This document shows positions 56,155 to 64,000 of a DNA stretch of 64,000 nucleotides, in pieces. The notes below the pieces were generated by a model. That model saw only the letters and a program-made list of their open reading frames with translations, was not told the origin of the DNA and made no database searches. The stretch comes from Bifidobacterium asteroides (GTDB taxonomy: Bacteria > Actinomycetota > Actinomycetes > Actinomycetales > Bifidobacteriaceae): NCBI RefSeq assembly GCF_019469425.1, contig NZ_CP048272.1, positions 1,488,001 through 1,552,000 on the forward strand, given 5' to 3'. The position numbers and the translations under genes are program-made. Each line of letters starts with the position of its first letter. Positions within the stretch are counted from its first letter, which is position 1.

Positions 56155-57207
56155 ATGCCGAAGGCATATGAGCAGGCTGGAGTATCGGTAGAGGCCGGAT
56201 ACCAGCTGATTGACAGAATCCGCTCGCACACGGCCAGGACCCATAGGCCGGGCGCCGGTGACATTGGCGGCTTCGGCGGCGACTTCGACCTGTCTGCGCT
56301 CAATTACCGCCACCCGGTCCTGGTCTCAGGCACTGACGGCGTAGGCACCAAGCTGATGGTGGCCCGGGAAGCCGGCCGCCATGACACCATCGGCCAGGAC
56401 TGCGTGGCCATGTGCGTCAATGACATCATCGCCCAGGGGGCCGAGCCTCTGATCTTCCTAGATTACATCGCCTGCGGACACAATGACCCGGCTCTGCTGG
56501 AGCAGGTGGTCAAGGGCGTGGCCGACGGCTGCGTCCAAGCCGGGGCCGCCCTGGTAGGCGGGGAGACCGCTGAGATGCCCGACATGTACCAGCCTGACGA
56601 GTACGACCTGGCCGGATTCACCGTGGGTGTGGTCGAACGGGAGTCCCTGGTTGACGGTTCGACCATCAAAGAGGGCGACCAGCTGATCGGCCTGCCCTCC
56701 TCGGGCGTCCACTCCAACGGATTCTCCCTGATTCGTCAGGTCTTACTGGACCAGGGGGGCATGAAGCTGGAGGATCGTCCCTATCAGCTTGGCGGACGGT
56801 CCCTGGGAGAGGAACTGCTGACGCCCACCCGCATCTATGTCAAGGCCCTACGCCCGCTCTTCGCCTCCGGCCTGCTCAGAGGCGCGGCACACATCACCGG
56901 AGGCGGCTTCGTGGAGAAGGTGCCCCGGATTTTGCCAGAGGGTCTGGCTGCCAGCTTCAACCTTGAGGCCTGGAAGGTGCCGCCCATCTTCACGATGATT
57001 GAAGAAATGGGCAGGGTCGACCATTTGGAGATGTACAACATCTTCAACATGGGCATTGGGATGGTTCTGGTCGTTTCCCCTGATCAGCTGGACCAGGCAC
57101 GCACAATCTTGGACGAGGAGCAGGAGCCCTGCACCCTGATCGGACAGGTGACGGGCGCTCAAGACGGCCAGCAGGTCATCCTTAACGAAAACGGCCGTCA
57201 GCAATAG
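56155..57207 (+). CDS. purM: AIR synthase (phosphoribosylformylglycinamidine cyclo-ligase)
   Basis: This 350-aa enzyme closes the imidazole ring. [74 protein letters not shown] and [15 protein letters not shown] are the expected blocks. AGAAAGGGGC precedes the ATG. It is 45 bp after purF. Confidence 0.96.
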   Translation: MPKAYEQAGVSVEAGYQLIDRIRSHTARTHRPGAGDIGGFGGDFDLSALNYRHPVLVSGTDGVGTKLMVAREAGRHDTIGQDCVAMCVNDIIAQGAEPLIFLDYIACGHNDPALLEQVVKGVADGCVQAGAALVGGETAEMPDMYQPDEYDLAGFTVGVVERESLVDGSTIKEGDQLIGLPSSGVHSNGFSLIRQVLLDQGGMKLEDRPYQLGGRSLGEELLTPTRIYVKALRPLFASGLLRGAAHITGGGFVEKVPRILPEGLAASFNLEAWKVPPIFTMIEEMGRVDHLEMYNIFNMGIGMVLVVSPDQLDQARTILDEEQEPCTLIGQVTGAQDGQQVILNENGRQQ

Positions 57208-57222
57208 CGAGAGGAGCCCATC

Positions 57223-58494
57223 ATGGCGGACAAGGTACTGGTCATCGGGTCAGGAGCCAGGGAACACGTTATCGCCACCACCCTGTTGTCCGGGGCAGGA
57301 GTGGATCGGGTCTGGTGCGCCCCGGGCAATCCGGGCATGGAGCCGGACGGCATCAGCCTGTTGCAAGAGGATTCCTCGCAACCTGAAAAACTGGTCGCTG
57401 CTATACACGAGCTGGGAATCGACTGGGTCTTCATTGGACCCGAGGCTCCTCTGACGGCTGGATTGGTTGACGAACTGCAGGCTGCCGGCATCCCCGCCTT
57501 TGGACCCGGCAAGGCTGCGGCCCGAATCGAAGGATCCAAGGGCTTTGCCAAGGACCTGATGCGCAGGCATGGAATCCCGACCGCTGATTATGCAGTCTTC
57601 CATGACCTTGAGTCGGCCAGGACCTATGTGCGCTCGCACGGCGCACCAGTGGTCATCAAGGCTGACGGGCTGGCATCCGGCAAGGGGGTGACGGTGGCGG
57701 CCGATCTTGACCAGGCCATGCAGGCCCTGGATGCCATCTTCATCGATCATAAGTTCGGGCAGGCCGGAGCCCAGGTGGTCATCGAGAATCAGCTGGTGGG
57801 TCAGGAGTGCTCGCTCATGTGTTTCGTCCGGGGTGATCAGTTCTGGCCCATGCCACTGTCTCAGGACCACAAGCCCGCATATGACGGGGATCGGGGTCCC
57901 AACACCGGCGGCATGGGGGCCTACTCCCCTCTTCCGCAGTTCGGCCCGGAACTGACCCAAAAGGCCCTGGATACCATCGTCGCGCCCACCGTCCGTGCAC
58001 TGGCGCAGGAAGGCAGTCCATTCACCGGTGTTCTGTACACGGGATTGATGGTCACTGACAAGGGCCCTGAAGTCATCGAATTCAATGCGCGACTGGGGGA
58101 CCCGGAAACCGAAGTAGTGCTGCCTGCCTTGACCAGCGACCTGGGCACAGCCATCCGCACACTGCTGGAGGGCGGGGAGCCGCAATTCACCTGGGATGAC
58201 TCCCACAGCCGCTTAGGGGTGGTCCTGGCAGCACAGGGCTATCCCGGCAATCCCAAGACCGGGGTGCCCGTGCCCTTGATCGCTCCGGAGCAGAACCTCA
58301 GAGCCTACTACGCCGGAGTGTCCGGCTCGGCTTCAACCGGTCTGACATCCTCCTCGGGAAGGGCCGCCTTGGTCGTGGCCCAAGGCGACGACTTGGCCCA
58401 GGCAACCCGTCGGGTCTATGAACGTCTGGACGGATTGTCGATGCCAGGCCTCTTCTATCGGCACGACATCGGCCACCGCGGCCTGGAAGCCTAA
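57223..58494 (+). CDS. purD: Phosphoribosylamine-glycine ligase
   Basis: This 423-aa ATP-grasp ligase forms GAR. KVLVIGSGAREHVIATTL, DWVFIGPEAPLTAGLVD, VIKADGLASGKGVTVA, RGPNTGGMGAYSPLP and EFNARLGDPETEVVLPAL are diagnostic. It lies 15 bp after purM and ends the cluster. Its stop codon overlaps that of the convergent LtaS-like gene by four bases, so there is no room for a terminator. Confidence 0.96.
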   Translation: MADKVLVIGSGAREHVIATTLLSGAGVDRVWCAPGNPGMEPDGISLLQEDSSQPEKLVAAIHELGIDWVFIGPEAPLTAGLVDELQAAGIPAFGPGKAAARIEGSKGFAKDLMRRHGIPTADYAVFHDLESARTYVRSHGAPVVIKADGLASGKGVTVAADLDQAMQALDAIFIDHKFGQAGAQVVIENQLVGQECSLMCFVRGDQFWPMPLSQDHKPAYDGDRGPNTGGMGAYSPLPQFGPELTQKALDTIVAPTVRALAQEGSPFTGVLYTGLMVTDKGPEVIEFNARLGDPETEVVLPALTSDLGTAIRTLLEGGEPQFTWDDSHSRLGVVLAAQGYPGNPKTGVPVPLIAPEQNLRAYYAGVSGSASTGLTSSSGRAALVVAQGDDLAQATRRVYERLDGLSMPGLFYRHDIGHRGLEA

Positions 58495-60647
58495 TTGGCC
58501 GAGCTGGTAGAGTTCTCGCTGTCCTTATCCTGGCTTTGCTCCTTGGCCTGCTTGGCCTGACGCTCCATTTCAGCCTTCTGCCGGGCGGCATCCGAACGGC
58601 GGGTGGGAGTGGCGTTGAAGCCGGTTCCCTGCAGGTAGCGTTTGCCTGCCATGATGTCGTACTGGATCAGTTTGTAGTCATTCAGGAGCTGCCGGGTGGC
58701 CCGGTCGAAGTCACGGGCGTTCATGGGCTGGCCCTGGGCATCCAGATAGTTGGTCTGCCCCGCAGGGATCCTGTTCCAGTCCTGGATCTGGTTGGCCACC
58801 GGAGGCTCAATGGCGCTGATCTTTTCGTGGAGCTCGGTCAGGAAGGCCGTGAAGGGCGAGACCTTGGCGCCCATGTGCTCGGCCGCCTGGGCCTGGAAGA
58901 AGTTGGGCGAAGAATAGGCGCTGTTGCTGACCTGCGATCCCGAGGAGTCCGAGGCCTTGTTGGACCAGATGAAGTAGTCGGTCAGATGCAGGGCCAGGGA
59001 GTTGCGCTCGTCCCAGCTGGCCGTGCCATAGATGCCGGGCAGGTGGTCCCCGTAGAAGACCACGGTTACCGGCTTGCTCTGGGAATCCAGGCTGTTCAGG
59101 TAATCAGCAGTGGCCTGATCGGTCAGACTGACCCCCTTGGCATAGGTGCGAATGGATTGCATCTCATCGTCGCCAAGAGGCATGTTGGGGTTGGAGGAGC
59201 TGACCGAGAAGCTGTTGTCGTCATACCAGTCGTTGTAGGGCATATGGTTCTGCATGGTGATGACCTCGACGAACTGGTTGCCCTTCTCGTCGCCCATCTG
59301 CTCTAGGGCGGAGTCGTAAGCGGAGCGATCACTCACATACTGGCTGCGGTCGATGCGGTCCTGGTGGGCTATCTGATCTGGGCCTGTCAGCGAGTAGAAG
59401 TGCGAGAAGCCGAACTTCTTGTAGTTCTCGGCCCTGGAGTACATGGAGGACTCATAGGGGTGGAAGGCCAGGGACTTGGATGGCGACCCCCAGGCCTGAT
59501 TGACCGTGGGTATCCAATTCAGATGAGGGATGACCTGCTGGTAGGGGGAGGTCAGCGAGGGATCAAAGTTGGCCATGGACAGACCGGTCATGGCCTGGAA
59601 CTCCAGATTGGCCGTACCCCCGCCGTAGCCGGAGGAGAGCATGAGCCCGCTGGTGGTACCCTCCTTGATGGATCTGATATGGGGCATGGGATCCTGGTTG
59701 AGCGCGACGCCCGGCACCCGCGTGGGATCCGAGAATGACTCGGAGAGGATGTAGACCAGGCTCGACTCATTCATATAGGATTTGCGGTCACGGTTGATGC
59801 GGTCCGCCGAAAGCTGGTAACGGTGTGCCAGAGACTGCATGGTGGCACGGCTGTAGCCAGCTGGCTGGTCCATGACCTTGGGTCGCAGCTGCCGGGAAAA
59901 GGACACGAAGACTCCGTTGCGCTGGGCATCATAGACCGAGTCCCACATGGAGGGCTTGTCGCCCATGAACTGCGAGAAGCGGTAGGCGAGGCTGCCGTAA
60001 GTGCCCACAGTGGACATGAAGAGCGCCACCACTAGGACGGGGACCAGGACACCTGCCGTACGCAGTCCAGCGCCTAGAGGCTTGTTGCCTGTGGCTATCG
60101 GGCGGCCACGACGGGCATCCATCCGTGTCGCCACCCAGCAGATCAATCCGAGAACAATCAAGGCAACAACCCCCAGCCCGATCATGATCAGGGACCGGGC
60201 CGGCAGGAAGGAGACTAGGTTGGCCGCATCGGCATGAAGGAAATCCAGATCAGAGGGCAGGACGGCCTCGTAGCGGGCGCGCACCTTGAAACGCTCGATG
60301 GTCGCAATGACCGCGCAGATGGCCAGGATCAACCCTGATGCCACCCAGAAGCGATTGGTCAAATAAGCCAGAGCCAGGTAGACCAGGCCTACAGCCAGCA
60401 TATTGAGCAACAGGACGAACCGACGCTGGGTCCACATGGCCGAGATGAAGCCCCAGAAGCCGATCAGCGGGTTGGACAGCTCTACGCGGGAGCTGTTCAG
60501 GGAGACCCCCCACTGCAGGATGCCCACTGACAGGAAGTCAATCAGGATGAAGGCGAGGAGGTAGACCCACCCACGCACCTGAAGACGTCCGGTCATGTTC
60601 TGCATCCAGAATGTCCACCGGCCGGGCTGACGCTTACGATCCTTCAC
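58491..60647 (-). CDS. LTA synthase-family phosphoglycerol transferase
   Basis: This 718-aa protein has about five N-terminal membrane segments (residues about 30-230) and an extracytoplasmic sulfatase-like catalytic domain. The likely nucleophile is the Thr in GYGGGTANLEFQAMTGLS, and VVFYGDHLPGIYG supplies the late metal-binding DH. MQNHMPYNDWYDD fits the family. Such enzymes polymerise glycerol phosphate onto glycolipid or decorate wall glycans. The last 40 residues are charged (KQAKEQSQDKDSENST). Bifidobacteria carry lipoteichoic-acid-like polymers, so a cell-envelope role is likely; the exact product is not readable. Confidence 0.88.
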   Translation of the reverse strand: MKDRKRQPGRWTFWMQNMTGRLQVRGWVYLLAFILIDFLSVGILQWGVSLNSSRVELSNPLIGFWGFISAMWTQRRFVLLLNMLAVGLVYLALAYLTNRFWVASGLILAICAVIATIERFKVRARYEAVLPSDLDFLHADAANLVSFLPARSLIMIGLGVVALIVLGLICWVATRMDARRGRPIATGNKPLGAGLRTAGVLVPVLVVALFMSTVGTYGSLAYRFSQFMGDKPSMWDSVYDAQRNGVFVSFSRQLRPKVMDQPAGYSRATMQSLAHRYQLSADRINRDRKSYMNESSLVYILSESFSDPTRVPGVALNQDPMPHIRSIKEGTTSGLMLSSGYGGGTANLEFQAMTGLSMANFDPSLTSPYQQVIPHLNWIPTVNQAWGSPSKSLAFHPYESSMYSRAENYKKFGFSHFYSLTGPDQIAHQDRIDRSQYVSDRSAYDSALEQMGDEKGNQFVEVITMQNHMPYNDWYDDNSFSVSSSNPNMPLGDDEMQSIRTYAKGVSLTDQATADYLNSLDSQSKPVTVVFYGDHLPGIYGTASWDERNSLALHLTDYFIWSNKASDSSGSQVSNSAYSSPNFFQAQAAEHMGAKVSPFTAFLTELHEKISAIEPPVANQIQDWNRIPAGQTNYLDAQGQPMNARDFDRATRQLLNDYKLIQYDIMAGKRYLQGTGFNATPTRRSDAARQKAEMERQAKQAKEQSQDKDSENSTSSAN

Positions 60648-60772
60648 CGCTTGCTCCTGACTTTGGCGACTGGGCCCTGTGGGCCTTTACCGATACCTGT
60701 GCCATTGTTCCCATCAAGGACGACAAGGCCCGTGAAAACACCCCTTAGCGAACATGAAGAGCGAGCAGGCCA

Positions 60773-61693
60773 TCAGGCCTTGGCGCCCGGCACCTGCTGG
60801 ACCAGAGCGCTGATCCAGTCCTCCAGGTTCCCGTACTTCTCGGGGCGCTGCTCACTGACCTCGAAGACCGGCACATGCGCCTTCCGGGCCTCAGCGGCCA
60901 GCTCCTTGGAGGTTCGATTGACTTCCTGAACGTTGAGCACCAGCATGTCCAACTGCCCGGATGTCAGCAGATGGCGAAAGGCCACCAAGTCCTCGGGCGA
61001 GGGCTCGCTCTCGTTGGCGGCCGCCCGCAGGTACCCCTCGGGTGTCAGATCCTCCATGCCCAGATCATGACAGAGATAGTAGGCAGCCGATTCCGTGGCC
61101 GCATAGTGACGACCTTGGGTCTGCTTGCGCGCATCCGCAATCAGATCGTCCAGCCGGGTCTGCCGACCCTGCCAGTCCTGGTAGGCCTTGTCAAAATTGG
61201 CTTCGCGACCTGGGCGTAACTGCCGGTATGCCTCATGCACGGCCTTGGCGGCTGCTCTCCTGCCCTGGGAGGAGAACCAGAGGTGGGGGTTGTCGCCAGT
61301 CTTGCGCCCCGATGCCTCGGATACGTCGACCAACTTGGCCCGTCCGGTTTCAGCGGCCTTGGCCGCCCAGTCATCGATGCCGGCCCCGTTGACTATGACC
61401 AGATCGGCACGGCTGATTCGGGCGATGTCGGCCGTTGTCGGCTCATAGTCATGGGCATCAGTAGAGGTGTTGCTCAGAATGGTGTCCACCCGGGCCTGGT
61501 CGCCACCCAGATCCTCGGCCAGGGACTGCCACTGATTGATGCTGGCCACCACCTGCAGAGGGCCGGATCCAGAAGCGGATGGGGTCGGTTCGCTTCTTCC
61601 GCAGCCTGTAAGACTGGTCAGCAGGGTCAGTCCGGCCAGGAGGGCGACGACCAGGGTGCGGGTCCGGCGAAGGCGTGGGCTGCTGGCATGCAT
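60773..61693 (-). CDS. Metal ABC transporter substrate-binding lipoprotein (ZnuA/TroA type)
   Basis: This 306-aa protein begins with a lipoprotein signal (RTRTLVVALLAGLTLLTSLTGC; lipobox LTGC). The cluster A-I domain follows: VVASINQWQSLAEDLGGDQ, NTSTDAHDYEPTTADIARI (metal His), DNPHLWFS (metal His) and LVLNVQEVNRTSKELAAEA (acidic ligand in the NxxE position). It binds Zn or Mn outside the cell. The permease and ATPase genes are not nearby. I take the ATG at 61693; the longer frame to 61780 runs through the operator candidate. Confidence 0.88.
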   Translation of the reverse strand: MHASSPRLRRTRTLVVALLAGLTLLTSLTGCGRSEPTPSASGSGPLQVVASINQWQSLAEDLGGDQARVDTILSNTSTDAHDYEPTTADIARISRADLVIVNGAGIDDWAAKAAETGRAKLVDVSEASGRKTGDNPHLWFSSQGRRAAAKAVHEAYRQLRPGREANFDKAYQDWQGRQTRLDDLIADARKQTQGRHYAATESAAYYLCHDLGMEDLTPEGYLRAAANESEPSPEDLVAFRHLLTSGQLDMLVLNVQEVNRTSKELAAEARKAHVPVFEVSEQRPEKYGNLEDWISALVQQVPGAKA

Positions 61694-61756
61694 GGATGAG
61701 GGTTCCTTCCTGGCGACGGTCTGCGGCCTCTTAACGACCCTAGAACCGTTACTGAG

Positions 61757-61769
61757 ATTGATTATCAAT
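61757..61769. promoter_or_regulatory. Palindromic operator candidate ahead of the metal-binding lipoprotein
   Basis: ATTGATTATCAAT is a 13-bp palindrome around one central base, 64 bp ahead of the start. Such AT-rich palindromes are typical of Zur/Fur or DtxR-type sites in metal-uptake promoters. Confidence 0.5.
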
Positions 61770-61882
61770 AAATCTACCATAGAACAACCAATGGCCAGAA
61801 AGGTCGCCTATACAAATGGCAGCCACCCGCCTGGACAATCCCTATACTGAACTGCGGATACGTTTTATCTGGAAGGAATTGC

Positions 61883-63247
61883 ATGGGTACATGGCTGGCA
61901 AAGATCCATCTGACCCAAGGATGGTTGCCCGTGACGCTGTTCACCCTGGCGGCCCTGGCCCTGGTTCTGCTGGTGTTGACCGGACTGACCCATGGACGCT
62001 GGCGGACCCTGTTGAAACAGATCGCCATAGCAGTTGGCATAGGAGCCCTGGGATTGCTGGCCACATGGCTGGTCTCCGACGTCTTCATGCTCTTCGGAGT
62101 TTCCCTGGGCTGGATGGTCATCATCACCGTAGCCTTGGGCTTCCTAGCTGTGGGGTTCGCCGTATGCATCCTCATTACTGCACATGGATGGCGACGGCTT
62201 TTGGCAGCCCTGAGCGTCCTGCTCTGTCTGCTGTCCACCGGGTTGCGGGTGGATATCATCTATGGGGAGTTCACCACACTGGGATCCCTGTTCAGCGTCA
62301 CCCTTTATCCTGACTATGGGAGCCACCAGGCAGCCAGACCGGCCATGAGTGTGGCCCAGTGGCGCGCCCGGGCCTCCCGGGGCGATCTGCCGGCCTATCC
62401 CCGCACCGGCCGCTCCTACAGCGTGCACATTCCCAATGACAGCTCCCGCTTCCTGGCCCGACCGGCCGATATTTACCTGCCGCCCGCTGCGTTGAGCAAA
62501 AAGCCTCCGGCCCTGCCTGTCTTCGTCCTACTGGCCGGCCAGCCTGGCAGCCCCGACCGGCTCTTCACCGCCGGATCCATCCCTGCCATGATGGATGCTT
62601 ACGCCGCCAAACATGATGGACTGGCTCCAGTGGTGGTCTCTCCGGACCAGAACGGTTCCTCCTTCCACAACAGCCTGTGCGTAGATTCACCTGTCTATGG
62701 AAAGGCTGAAACCTATTTGAGCCGTGACGTGCCCGCCTGGATCCGGGCCAACCTGCCGGTCGACAGCAAACCCCAGCTCTGGGCCATCGGAGGATTTTCC
62801 CAGGGCGGAACCTGTTCCACTCAGCTGGGAGCCCGGCATCCCAACATCTACGGGAACATGCTCCCAGCCGACGGGGAGCTGGAGCCGACCCAGGGTCGAC
62901 AGGACCAGATGATCCACGACTACTTCGGCGGCGACCGAAAACGCTTCCTGGCACAGGTTCCTGCCAAAGCCATCATGGAGCGGGCGCCATCGAACCAGCG
63001 GCTATTCACTGCCGCTGGTTCCAACGACAAGGAGTCCCAACACAATATGATGGTCATCGCCAAGGCCGCCGACCAGGCAGGCATGAGTGTGGAGGCCGTC
63101 GTAACCCAAGGGTCGGGCCATGACTGGCACACGGTCAAGACCGCCTGGAAGCCCGGACTGGAATGGCTGGGCGAATCCATGGGTCTTGGACCAATGTCCC
63201 AACCAGTCCAGGACTTTCCGGATATTGTTGAGATGAACATCAGCTGA
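61883..63247 (+). CDS. Membrane-anchored alpha/beta-hydrolase (esterase D/antigen 85-like)
   Basis: This 454-aa protein has four N-terminal membrane segments (about residues 15-130) and an extracytoplasmic esterase domain. The nucleophile elbow is GGFSQGGTCS (Ser), and GSGHDWHTVKTAW near the C-terminus carries the His. PVFVLLAGQPGSPDRLFTAG and APVVVSPDQNGSSF are typical of the esterase family PF00756. GGAAGGAATT precedes the ATG. The next gene starts 55 bp downstream on the same strand, so the pair may act together on membrane lipids or wall components. Confidence 0.87.
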   Translation: MGTWLAKIHLTQGWLPVTLFTLAALALVLLVLTGLTHGRWRTLLKQIAIAVGIGALGLLATWLVSDVFMLFGVSLGWMVIITVALGFLAVGFAVCILITAHGWRRLLAALSVLLCLLSTGLRVDIIYGEFTTLGSLFSVTLYPDYGSHQAARPAMSVAQWRARASRGDLPAYPRTGRSYSVHIPNDSSRFLARPADIYLPPAALSKKPPALPVFVLLAGQPGSPDRLFTAGSIPAMMDAYAAKHDGLAPVVVSPDQNGSSFHNSLCVDSPVYGKAETYLSRDVPAWIRANLPVDSKPQLWAIGGFSQGGTCSTQLGARHPNIYGNMLPADGELEPTQGRQDQMIHDYFGGDRKRFLAQVPAKAIMERAPSNQRLFTAAGSNDKESQHNMMVIAKAADQAGMSVEAVVTQGSGHDWHTVKTAWKPGLEWLGESMGLGPMSQPVQDFPDIVEMNIS

Positions 63248-63301
63248 AGCGCCGATACAGCAGATCAATAAAGATCATCAGCAGAAAGAGCCGCCGCAAT
63301 C

Positions 63302-64000
63302 ATGCAGACAACGAATAAGGGATCCAGACTGATGGAACCTTCAGCCAAGAGCGTCTTGCTGACAGACTTGGCACGATGGGCCAGACGCCACGCCCTTGCG
63401 CTGGCCTTCAGCTTCGGACTGATCCTGCTCAATCTGATCAGCTGGCTGCTGATCTGGCTGCTGCACATCCCTGGCAGAAACCGTCTAGGCATGCCTCTGT
63501 CCGATCTGATCATCCAAGAAGCGCACCGGCCCTTCCATGGACATGGCCAATTCTCTCTCCTGGTCCAGTTCGCACGCCTGTTGGTATCCCTTGTCATCAC
63601 TCCTGGTCCTCTGGAACTCGTGATAGATGTGGCCTTGGTCCTGGTCATGCTGTGCATCGCCGAGACCCGGCTGGGACGCAGACGCACCGTGTTGGCCGCA
63701 GTCATCAGCGCCATAGGCGGCACGACGATCGGGTTGATTATCTGCACACTGATCAATGCTCTCCAGGATCATTGGACCTGGTTCATCCGTGTGCCCATGT
63801 CGCTCAGCCCCATCATCCTGGTGGTCGGTGCCCTGATGGCCTCCATACCCTTCAGCGACTTTCTCTGGCGCCGCAGGATTGCCACCATCGGTTACACCGC
63901 CCTGATCCTGGTCGTGCTCTACACCGGCAACCCTGGCTACTACTGCGCCCTGGCGGCAGCCCTGATCGGGCACTTGACCGGACACCTCTGGCACGGACCG
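63302..64000 (+). CDS. Multi-pass membrane protein, 3' part missing (possibly the N-terminal domain of an MprF/LysX-like enzyme)
   Basis: The frame is open from the ATG at 63302 to the window edge (233 codons). About six hydrophobic segments are visible: LALAFSFGLILLNLISWLLIWLLHI, LLVQFARLLVSLVIT, LVIDVALVLVMLCIAETRLG, VLAAVISAIGGTTIGLIICTLI, LSPIILVVGALMASIPF and IGYTALILVVLYTGNPG, ending YCALAAALIGHLTGHLWHG. The arrangement with an E..LG..R turn and a GHLTGH end recalls the rhomboid-like domain that precedes DUF2156 catalytic domains in actinobacterial lysyl-phosphatidylglycerol synthases. The diagnostic C-terminal domain is outside the window, so this is a hypothesis. Confidence 0.55.
   Translation, partial: MQTTNKGSRLMEPSAKSVLLTDLARWARRHALALAFSFGLILLNLISWLLIWLLHIPGRNRLGMPLSDLIIQEAHRPFHGHGQFSLLVQFARLLVSLVITPGPLELVIDVALVLVMLCIAETRLGRRRTVLAAVISAIGGTTIGLIICTLINALQDHWTWFIRVPMSLSPIILVVGALMASIPFSDFLWRRRIATIGYTALILVVLYTGNPGYYCALAAALIGHLTGHLWHGP

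Overview
The window looks like a chromosomal segment of a Bifidobacterium (Actinobacteria), most likely of an insect- or gut-associated lineage. The evidence is high-GC coding sequence with local AT-rich islands, a single-chain PurL with a C-terminal glutaminase, actinobacterial-type EF-P and NusB, the str operon order rpsL-rpsG-fusA-tuf, and the housekeeping order efp-nusB-carA-carB-gmk and rpoZ-metK-priA. Genus is an inference from gene order and protein character; no database search was possible.

Region 1 (1-24.0 kb) is housekeeping with one inserted catabolic block. Leftward genes are priA (cut by the window edge), metK, rpoZ, then gmk, carB, carA, nusB, efp, tuf, fusA, rpsG and rpsL. Between rpoZ and gmk lie ilvD (rightward) and a leftward six-gene cluster at 4.8-12.4 kb: a PTS IIC-only permease, a ROK sugar kinase, a fructose-6-phosphate-aldolase-like enzyme, a YbiW/PflD-type glycyl radical enzyme, a DeoR regulator and a radical-SAM activase. 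This matches the parts list of the recently described 'anhydroglycolysis' route: 1,5-anhydrohexitol-6-phosphate is opened to 1-deoxyfructose-6-phosphate, which is cleaved to glyceraldehyde-3-phosphate and hydroxyacetone. Here uptake and phosphorylation seem to be split between a IIC-only carrier and an ATP-dependent kinase. It is the strongest candidate for a noteworthy system in the window.

Region 2 (24.0-33.4 kb) starts with a DUF488 gene and a YwiC-like / hypoxanthine-DNA-glycosylase / ASCH operon, followed by tRNA-His. Behind the tRNA lies a decayed island: AT-rich hypothetical genes, a phage holin, a frameshifted amidase endolysin, a second holin remnant with a duplicated terminator, and a translationally coupled pair made of a minimal nucleotidyltransferase and an unrecognised 332-aa partner (possible toxin-antitoxin or defence cargo).

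Region 3 (31.6-43.7 kb) holds several broken genes: a frameshifted aldo/keto reductase, a fused and frameshifted CBU_0592/ACT protein, a threonine aldolase with one in-frame amber codon, a heavily decayed alcohol dehydrogenase and a frameshifted response regulator next to an intact histidine kinase and ABC exporter. An intact three-gene proton-translocating transhydrogenase (pntA1-pntA2-pntB) sits among them, preceded by a leader with two mutually exclusive hairpins.

Region 4 (43.7-64 kb) is again compact: a GT4 glycosyltransferase, a MetNIQ methionine transporter with two tandem MetQ paralogues lacking a lipobox, the purine cluster purT-purC-purL-purF-purM-purD, an LtaS-type phosphoglycerol transferase, a ZnuA-like metal-binding lipoprotein behind a palindromic operator candidate, a membrane-anchored esterase, and the start of a multi-pass membrane protein that may be a lysyl-phosphatidylglycerol-synthase relative.
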